A DNA stretch of 64,000 nucleotides from Capitulum mitella (Eukaryota; Arthropoda; Thecostraca; Pollicipedomorpha; Pollicipedidae), in contig CP099845.1 in the NCBI GenBank assembly GCA_030062745.1, forward strand, positions 16,284,903 to 16,348,902. Direction: 5' to 3'. Each line of letters starts with the position of its first letter. Within the stretch, counting starts at the first letter, position 1. The notes below the pieces were generated by a model, which was not told the DNA's origin, did not search any database, and worked only from the letters and a program-made list of their open reading frames with translations. Positions 59,501-64,000 of the stretch are shown one piece after another. Both the position numbers and the translations under genes were made by a program.

Positions 59501-60551
59501 ATTCCGATACGAACCTTGTTTACGAACCTTTGGCTACAAACATTTTTCCTTACGAACCTTTTCCCTTACGAACCTTTTCCTTTCCTTTCCTTTTTCCCGT
59601 GAACCTTTTCCATACGAGCCATTTGCAGTTCAAACTTTTTGCGTCACGAGCCTTTTCCGATAACAGTCTTTTACCTTACGAACCCCGCGCATCCGAACCT
59701 TTGGTTACGAACCTGTTCCCAAACGAACCCTTGACTTGCAAACCTTGTCCCGGTTACCCTCGCGCCTGTGACTCGAGCAGGTCAATACGGTGCACGGTGG
59801 CTAAAGTTGGATGTGCACGAGTTTGAATGGGATCAGTTCCGGATCCGGTCATGGGTAAAGCCTCATTCACTAGCGTGGTTCCATGAGCTATCGTCTGACA
59901 GTTGGCAGTTTTTCTTGATTAGACATACTGCCCTGAAGGACTCTTGCGAGAACCGTGTGACACAGAAAGTCTTCCTGGACGAACTTTTGCCCTAGACGAA
60001 CTTTTGGCCTGCCGAACTTTTGTATTAAACGAATTTCTGCCCGACGAACTTCAGCGAGACAAACTTTTGTCCTGGACGAACTTTTGTCTTATACGAACTT
60101 CAGCGAGACAAACTTTTGTCCTAGACGAAGTTTTGTCCTGGACGAACTATTGTCCTACGAACTTAAGTCCCACGAACGTCTGCCCGGAAACCTTTTCTTC
60201 ACATTGCGTAAAGCATTAAGACAGTGAAAAATGGACACTGAAAATGTTATAAGTTGTTATCAGCGACATTTTGCGGGCAAACCAGGGCCATTTATGAGAA
60301 GTCGAGCTAGGTAGAATATTCCCTGGAAGGCTTTGTTTCAGACTTCTGCTTGTTTAGAGGGTTCAGGGACACCATCTACGTGGTCATCTGGCGCCCATTC
60401 TACGTTTCTGGCACAAAAAAAAAACTTTCAGGCTTCTGGTATAAAAGAACAGGAAGAACACTAACACAGAAGCCAGATGTTACTACATAGTTACATTATG
60501 TGTCAATCTCTTGTGTAACAACTCTGCCTTGATGTGTAACGAATATGTGTA

Positions 60552-60609
<58 letters not shown>

Positions 60610-63600
60610 TTAGAATGTCCTAGACTTGATTCCCTTCGTCGCTATATATATGTGTAATATATATATATATATATATAGAGGATGTCCTAGATTTGATTCC
60701 CTTCGTCGCTCAAAAGGCCATTTTGTATTGGCGGAAGATTCTGCCCTCAACAGTCTGTTGTAACTGATGTGGTTGTCCTCAGCTGGGAGGAGCTGCACAA
60801 GATGTGGGAGAACCGCCAGCAGCTGCTGTCTCAGAGCCTGAACTATCAGATGTTCCTGCGCGACGCCAAAATGGGCGAGGTGGCGCTCAGTCAGCAGGAG
60901 AACTTCCTTTCCAAGGTGGACACGCCGGTACGTGGCGCCGGACGGCGATCGTGCGGCGTCGTCGCCGGATCGTCCTCTGACGTCAGCCGTAGAGCTCTCC
61001 CGCTGTTTGTAAATGGCTTCTGCCACGCTGACGTGAATGACGAAAGGAATATTTTGGAAACAAAGGTGCGTCAGCCCTGTCGTTTTGGCACGGGTGCAGT
61101 TTGCTAAACATGCTATTTCGTGTCTGTTATCTGGCCTTCAGGCAAACCTGGAACAGGCCGAGGAACAGATCAAGCGGTTCGAGGCGTTCCTCACGACGAT
61201 GGAGGCTAACGACGAAAAGCTGAATGGCATCCTGCAGTTCGCCAAGCGCCTGGCCGAGGAGGGGCACTATGCCGCCGACAAGATCCAGAAGAAGGCCGAA
61301 AACATCGCTGAACGGCGCGAAAATAATAGGTCGGCTTTACTGTAGAGGGAGAAAAAAAACAGGTCGTTAAGTCAGGTGTGGGTTAGAGCCATAGACACTT
61401 CGCAAGCAATTAATTTGTGGGGAGTTCTCGAAGCACTATTCGCTGAGGTTTTGTTGGAGCGGAAGCAGGATGCGTGTTGATTTGGACTCTGAGATCTTTG
61501 TTGTACGTTGACTTGCTCCCATTTTAAACATCCTTAACTACTGCCAATGGATGCGTCTCACAGGTCCTCCGCCCGTTGGCGAGTCTGTGATGTCCGGTGA
61601 CCGGTTGAGAGGTGCTGTATAACTCTGATTCCTGAGACCCGATGTCCCCGGCCAGGGAGCGCGCCATGCTGGAGATGGAGCGGCTGCGCGACCAGCTGCA
61701 GCTGCACCAGTTCCTGCAGGACTGTGAGGAGCTGGGCGAGTGGATCCAGGAGAAATCCATCAGCGCCCAGGACGACAGCTACCGCTCGGCCAAGACCGTG
61801 CACAGCAAGTGGACCCGTCACCAGGCATTTGAGGCCGAGATCGCCAGTAACAAAGACCGGTACGTCACTGGTCCGCCAAAGGCCCCGCCTGGGTCGGCCC
61901 GTGGAACGAAATGTCGCACGACATGCCAGTGTGAAGGGCTTGGTCGAGGGAAAGACAAGGAAAAAAAAACATGGCACCAACCACTGTGTTTATGTCTAAG
62001 GTCGTTGGGCTCGATGGAAGGCGAATGCTGTACGCCAGCCAACCTCGAACCCGGCTTTTCTGCCCAAAAGTCTCGCACGGAGGTGCTACTGCCGGCATAG
62101 GGGACAGGGTGAAGCTTGTTTCAAAAAGACGTACGAGCTTGGTTGTGTCGGTTGAGCCAAAATTGGGTTTTGGAAGCTGTGGAAGATTTTTCTTTTAAGA
62201 GGTCCTGAGTCCTTCGCATGCACCGCCTTTATCGAATTTCTTTACCTAATTTTTTGTTTTGCTTTCTGATTGCGTGGGTGTTTTGCGTAAATTTTGATGC
62301 GTCTGATTTTATGATGATTTGTCTCCATTATGAGCGGAAGCAGGCATTTCTCATCTCTGAGATGTGTTGGCGCTCTGTGAAGTGGCGGGAATCGTCCTAT
62401 GCTTGTCGCAGCGCTTCCGCTGATGAGAGTTCCGGCCCCTGTCAGGCCGCATGTGGAGGACCGACTGTTTGCACTCGGCTTCGCCAACGCAGCGTCCGCT
62501 CCCGACAGGTTGTACCGCATCCAGGAATCCGGCGAGGAGCTCATCAAGGAGAAGCCCGAGATGCAGGAGCTCGTACGGCCCAAGATCTCCGAGCTGGAGG
62601 ACCACTTCGACCAGCTGGAGACGGTGACGAAGCAGAAGGGCGAGCGCCTGTTCGACGCGAACCGTGCCGTGCTGTACGAGCAGACCTGCGACGACATCGA
62701 CGGATGGGTGGATGAGCTGGAGACGCAGATCATGCACGGCGACGACACTAGTGACCTGGCCAGTCTCAACATCCTCATGCAGAAGCAACAAATGATCGAG
62801 ACGCAGATGGCCGTCAAGGCCAAGCAGGTTAGTCACTGTGCGCGGAGGCCAGATCTTGAACTGCTGCAGCGTACGTCTCTTGTGAAGTGCTTTTAATTTT
62901 TTTTCGTGTAACTCCGGATATACTGATCCATGGTGTATAGATTACCCTAGAATACATCCAAGCATGTCGTCGTGTGCATTACAACGACAGGTTAGGCAGA
63001 TGCGGTTATGCAAGGTGTCCCAGGGTCTCGTGGCCGAGCCTCGTGGTGTCAGGTTCATTCTGTCTCCCTGGGGACAAACCTGGCCTATACGTGTTCGGGG
63101 AGGGGGGAATTGCTCTCAAGCTTACGTTACTGCTGATCACCTGGCGGGTGGACGCCCTCCGGGCTTGACTTGGGCGCTGGTCAGTGGGCTAGGTTCTGGC
63201 TGTCCGGTCAGTGGGCTGGGCTCCGGCTGGCCGGTAACAGGGTTGGGCTCTGGCTGGCCAGTCAGTGGGCTGGGCTCCGGCTGACTGGTAAGTGGGTTGG
63301 GCTCTGGCTGGCCAGTCAGGGGGGCTGGGCTCCGGCTGGCTGGTAAGTGGGCTGGGCTCTGGCTGGCCAGTCAGGGGGCTGGGCTCCGGCTGGCTGGTAA
63401 GTGGGCTGGGCTCTGGCTGACCAGTCAGTGGGCTGGGTTCCGGCTGGCCGGTAACAGGGCTGGGTTCTGGCTGTCCGGTCAATGGGCTGGGCTCCGGCTG
63501 GCCGGTAACAGGGCTGGGCTCTGGCTGGCCAGTCAGTGGGCTGGGCTCTGGCTGACTGGTAAGTGGGTTGGGCTTTGGCTGGCCAGTCAGTGGGCTGGGC

Positions 63601-64000
63601 CCCGGCTGGCGGGTGTGACGCGGGCGGTGACTGTGGCCGGCGGACTCCGGGACGGTCCGCTTGTCTGACCCGATCCGGTCCCGCCGCAGGTGACTGAGCT
63701 ACAGAGCCAGGCCGAACACCTGGAGCGGATGGCACCGGAGAAGGCCGACGAAGTCAAGGAGAAGAAGGTGCGCGTCCAGAAGCGCTTCGAGAGCCTGAAG
63801 ACGCCGCTGCTGGACCGCCAACAGAAGCTGACCAAGAAGAAGGACGCGCTTCAGTTCCGGCGCGATATCGAGGATGAGAAGCTGTGGGTGGCGGAGAAGA
63901 TGCCACAGGCCACGTCGCCCGAATACGGCAACTCGCTGGTCAGCGTGCACATGCTGACGCGCCGAAACCAGAGCCTACAGAACGAGATCTCCAACCACGA
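41466..64000 (+). CDS. beta-Spec: Beta-spectrin (5' 23 coding exons; 3' end beyond window)
   Basis: Spliced CDS join(41466..41595,47211..47362,49701..49874,50228..50516,50794..51094,51412..51540,51896..52043,52361..52524,52756..52972,53318..53452,53836..54027,54717..55162,55465..55579,55783..55980,56331..56498,57304..57465,57916..58096,58357..58510,60783..60927,61142..61329,61656..61859,62509..62827,63690..>64000). It gives about 1540 residues with no frame break; the family has about 2300. Beta-spectrin pairs with alpha-spectrin and cross-links actin under the plasma membrane. Residues about 50-280 are two calponin-homology domains ([70 protein letters not shown]). From about residue 300 come triple-helical spectrin repeats, about 11-12 of the usual 17. 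The ankyrin-binding repeats, alpha/beta tetramer site and PH domain must lie to the right. All 22 introns are GT-AG. The ATG is chosen because the arthropod-type N-terminus MTTDI...[16 protein letters not shown] follows. The alternative, a beta-heavy spectrin (karst), is excluded by this N-terminus and close colinearity with conventional beta. Confidence 0.97.
41707..41740. other. Possible hAT-like terminal motif in spectrin intron 1
   Basis: cagtggcgtctctaggattt at 41707 resembles a hAT terminus. No matching right end was found, so this is at most a relic. Confidence 0.25.
41860..44930. other. Spectrin intron 1, left part: relics and GC-rich block
   Basis: gattcagaatc-like motifs recur at 41890-42190. 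An AGGTCA-bearing relic lies near 42480-42660 and a CpG-rich block at 43480-43790. tacgtaaa- and cgtacg-rich sequence occurs at 44090-44380. No nested gene is recognised. Confidence 0.45.
44982..46069. repeat. 64-bp satellite, exactly 17 units, in spectrin intron 1
   Basis: The unit begins ggtctagtgttgagcgggct and continues gtacagccgacggcgtgcgg. Total length 1088 bp equals 17 x 64 with no length change. The 12-bp palindrome ggctgtacagcc occurs in most units. A variant pair (ctgcttggc followed by ctattcggc) at about 45571-45670 recurs 320 bp (5 units) later. Confidence 0.95.
46749..46915. repeat. 41-bp minisatellite, about 4 units, in spectrin intron 1
   Basis: ggtaactcaggttcagctct-type starts at 46791, 46832 and 46873 are exactly 41 bp apart. 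Each unit ends in acaggacggccgctgtcc. Confidence 0.9.
47211..47362 (+). CDS. beta-Spec: Beta-spectrin coding exon 2 (CH1 start)
   Basis: Residues about 44-94. The acceptor is tatgttctag and the donor is gtgagt. Reads [20 protein letters not shown] and on to [13 protein letters not shown]. First half of the first calponin-homology domain. Confidence 0.96.
47363..49700. other. Spectrin intron 2
   Basis: Contains a 41-bp tandem duplication (aatgttctagaaagtgttga) at 48573-48655 and a short C run near 47940. No nested gene is recognised. Confidence 0.5.
49701..49874 (+). CDS. beta-Spec: Beta-spectrin coding exon 3 (CH1 end)
   Basis: Residues 95-152. The acceptor is tgtgcttcag and the donor is gtgcac. 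Reads [20 protein letters not shown] to [11 protein letters not shown]. Confidence 0.97.
49905..50040. repeat. Irregular tandem repeat in spectrin intron 3
   Basis: Four to five copies of cactgtcactgg or close variants at about 30-38 bp spacing. Confidence 0.6.
50228..50516 (+). CDS. beta-Spec: Beta-spectrin coding exon 4 (CH2)
   Basis: Residues 153-248. The acceptor is ctgccag and the donor is gtgagt, phase 1. Reads [20 protein letters not shown] and on through the core of the second calponin-homology domain to GLTKLLDAE. Confidence 0.97.
50794..51094 (+). CDS. beta-Spec: Beta-spectrin coding exon 5 (CH2 end, linker)
   Basis: Residues about 249-348. The acceptor is gatctgcag. Reads [20 protein letters not shown] to SYRTVEKPP. 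The donor is gtgagt (51095), splitting a Lys codon (phase 2). Confidence 0.97.
51412..51540 (+). CDS. beta-Spec: Beta-spectrin coding exon 6
   Basis: Residues about 349-391. [20 protein letters not shown] to DINRAWEK. The donor is gtaagt, phase 2. Part of spectrin repeat 1. Confidence 0.96.
51896..52043 (+). CDS. beta-Spec: Beta-spectrin coding exon 7
   Basis: Residues about 392-441. [20 protein letters not shown] to SENQRLVSQ, nearly invariant in arthropods. The donor is gtgcgg, phase 0. Confidence 0.97.
52361..52524 (+). CDS. beta-Spec: Beta-spectrin coding exon 8
   Basis: Residues 442-495. [20 protein letters not shown] to HDIERINA. The donor is gtgcgt, phase 2. Confidence 0.97.
52756..52972 (+). 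CDS. beta-Spec: Beta-spectrin coding exon 9
   Basis: Residues about 496-568. [20 protein letters not shown] to [13 protein letters not shown]. The donor is gtacgt, phase 0. Confidence 0.97.
53318..53452 (+). CDS. beta-Spec: Beta-spectrin coding exon 10
   Basis: Residues 569-613. [20 protein letters not shown] to VVERVQQLE. The acceptor is gttccgcag and the donor is gtacga, phase 0. Confidence 0.96.
53836..54027 (+). CDS. beta-Spec: Beta-spectrin coding exon 11
   Basis: Residues 614-677. [20 protein letters not shown] to VHILLAKHK. The donor is gtcagc, phase 0. Confidence 0.97.
54717..55162 (+). CDS. beta-Spec: Beta-spectrin coding exon 12 (largest)
   Basis: Residues 678-825, spanning more than one spectrin repeat. 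[16 protein letters not shown] through [20 protein letters not shown] and SLLKKHKDV-like [10 protein letters not shown], ending IDSIDNR. The donor is gtacta, phase 2. Confidence 0.97.
55465..55579 (+). CDS. beta-Spec: Beta-spectrin coding exon 13
   Basis: Residues about 826-864. [20 protein letters not shown] to DQWITEK. The donor is gtaacc, phase 0. Confidence 0.96.
55783..55980 (+). CDS. beta-Spec: Beta-spectrin coding exon 14
   Basis: Residues 865-930. [20 protein letters not shown] to [15 protein letters not shown]. The donor is gtcagt, phase 0. Confidence 0.97.
56331..56498 (+). CDS. beta-Spec: Beta-spectrin coding exon 15
   Basis: Residues 931-986. [20 protein letters not shown] to TEGLGSDL. 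The acceptor is cattttcag and the donor is gtcagt, phase 0. Confidence 0.96.
56866..57258. repeat. 59-bp pyrimidine-rich minisatellite, about 6 units, in spectrin intron 15
   Basis: gagcag anchors at 56928, 56987, 57046, 57105, 57161 and 57220 (spacing 59, one 56). Each unit has a C/T-rich run ending ctcctgagcag, that is, a 3'-splice-site-like string. The array ends about 45 bp before exon 16. Confidence 0.92.
57304..57465 (+). CDS. beta-Spec: Beta-spectrin coding exon 16
   Basis: Residues 987-1040. [20 protein letters not shown] to RRNISQLQE. The acceptor gctgccgcag lies about 45 bp after a pyrimidine-rich 59-bp minisatellite. The donor is gtacga, phase 0. Confidence 0.95.
57916..58096 (+). 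CDS. beta-Spec: Beta-spectrin coding exon 17
   Basis: Residues 1041-1100. [20 protein letters not shown] to LPEAERLLS. The donor gttagt (58097) splits a Gln codon (phase 1), restoring SQHQ with the next exon. Confidence 0.95.
58357..58510 (+). CDS. beta-Spec: Beta-spectrin coding exon 18
   Basis: Residues about 1101-1151. [20 protein letters not shown] to [10 protein letters not shown]. The donor is gtgagg, phase 2. The following 2.27-kb intron carries the Foldback-like element. Confidence 0.96.
58855..60195. mobile_element. Foldback-like inverted structure in spectrin intron 18
   Basis: The left outer arm (58870-59220) is a tandem of about 17-bp units such as gttcgtctaggacaaaa. The left inner arm (59230-59360) has ggttcgta-ggaaaa units. 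Their reverse complements follow in mirror order: inner tacgaaccttttcc units at 59510-59745, then outer gtcctagacgaacttttg units at 59975-60180. Long inverted arms built of short tandem units are the architecture of Drosophila Foldback elements. No coding sequence is recognised in the centre. The exact ends and any target duplication could not be fixed. Confidence 0.75.
59381..59402. repeat. (CCTAA)4, arthropod telomere-type motif
   Basis: Four exact CCTAA units (TTAGG on the other strand) at the centre of the Foldback-like element. Short enough that chance or local slippage is possible. Confidence 0.8.
60557..60711. repeat. Two (TA)n arrays with duplicated 29-bp flank, upstream of exon 19
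   Basis: TA runs at about 60558-60610 and 60644-60676 are each followed by atgtcctaga-ttgattccc and cttcgtcgct (60615-60643 and 60682-60710). The block was duplicated together with its microsatellite. Confidence 0.88.
60783..60927 (+). CDS. beta-Spec: Beta-spectrin coding exon 19
   Basis: Residues about 1152-1200. [20 protein letters not shown] to [10 protein letters not shown]. The acceptor is tgtcctcag and the donor is gtacgt, phase 0. Confidence 0.96.
61142..61329 (+). CDS. beta-Spec: Beta-spectrin coding exon 20
   Basis: Residues 1201-1262. [20 protein letters not shown] to [11 protein letters not shown]. The donor is gtcggc, phase 2. Confidence 0.96.
61656..61859 (+). CDS. beta-Spec: Beta-spectrin coding exon 21
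   Basis: Residues about 1263-1330. [20 protein letters not shown] to EAEIASNKD. The donor is gtacgt, phase 2 (splits an Arg codon). Confidence 0.96.
62509..62827 (+). CDS. beta-Spec: Beta-spectrin coding exon 22
   Basis: Residues about 1331-1437. [20 protein letters not shown] to QTQMAVKARQ-like [10 protein letters not shown]. The donor is gttagt, phase 0. Confidence 0.96.
63179..63612. repeat. 27-bp minisatellite, about 16 units, in spectrin intron 22
   Basis: Units alternate between gtcagtgggctgggctccgg and gtaacagggttgggctctgg starts, so a 54-bp dimer is visible. Most units are 27 bp. It lies 78 bp before exon 23 and leaves frames open on both strands. Confidence 0.92.
63690..64000 (+). 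CDS. beta-Spec: Beta-spectrin coding exon 23 (runs off window)
   Basis: Residues 1438-1540 and on. [20 protein letters not shown] to SLQNEISNH at the window edge. The acceptor is tcccgccgcag. No donor is seen before base 64000. Confidence 0.95.
   Translation, partial: MTELQSQAEHLERMAPEKADEVKEKKVRVQKRFESLKTPLLDRQQKLTKKKDALQFRRDIEDEKLWVAEKMPQATSPEYGNSLVSVHMLTRRNQSLQNEISNH

Overview
The window is animal nuclear DNA, most likely from an arthropod. Two intron-rich genes on the + strand are recognisable, with canonical GT-AG introns. The encoded beta-spectrin N-terminus, with its [20 protein letters not shown]-type start, is of the insect/crustacean kind. A short (CCTAA)n tract, the arthropod telomere motif, is also present. 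A crustacean is a reasonable guess, but the species is not established. Exon calls rest on recognising the families and on checking that every splice junction keeps the frame.

Region 1 (1-5609) holds the 3' four coding exons of V-ATPase V1 subunit E. Only about the first 11 residues are missing, and they lie upstream. Its second visible intron contains two minisatellites, of 31 and 32 bp, that run up to the next 3' splice site.

Region 2 (5610-41426) is about 36 kb with no gene I can defend. It is a mosaic of non-autonomous transposons and satellites. (a) A 2.76-kb hAT-like element with a perfect 8-bp target duplication is filled with a decayed short-period satellite (8285-11064). (b) There are two smaller hAT-like MITEs at 15.4 and 16.0 kb. 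(c) A 4.96-kb hAT-like element, also with a perfect 8-bp duplication (16996-21967), has three TTAA-bounded elements nested inside it. (d) Three families of about 1.2-1.3 kb elements are bounded by TTAA and look piggyBac-like: family A (three full copies and one fragment), family B (two neighbouring copies) and family C (one copy sharing its TTAA with an A copy). (e) A 3.7-kb domain is strikingly poor in CpG (about 22.43-26.14 kb). (f) Several GC-rich, CpG-rich blocks occur at about 12.2-13.4, 28.3-29.5, 30.3-30.9, 31.7-32.4 and 36.4-37.5 kb. One contains a probable gag relic and another has 27-bp and 46-bp tandem arrays.

Region 3 (41427-64000) is the 5' two thirds of a beta-spectrin gene. It has 23 coding exons giving about 1540 residues: the two actin-binding CH domains and roughly the first 11-12 spectrin repeats. 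The gene runs off the right edge, so the ankyrin-binding repeats, tetramerisation end and any PH domain are outside. Its introns carry a perfectly periodic 64-bp satellite (17 units), other minisatellites, and a 1.35-kb Foldback-like inverted structure made of short tandem units.

The two genes have unrelated cellular roles, namely a proton-pump peripheral stalk and the membrane skeleton. Nothing suggests co-regulation. The most unusual content is the repeat landscape: nested TTAA/hAT elements, the Foldback-like intron insertion, and minisatellites abutting 3' splice sites.
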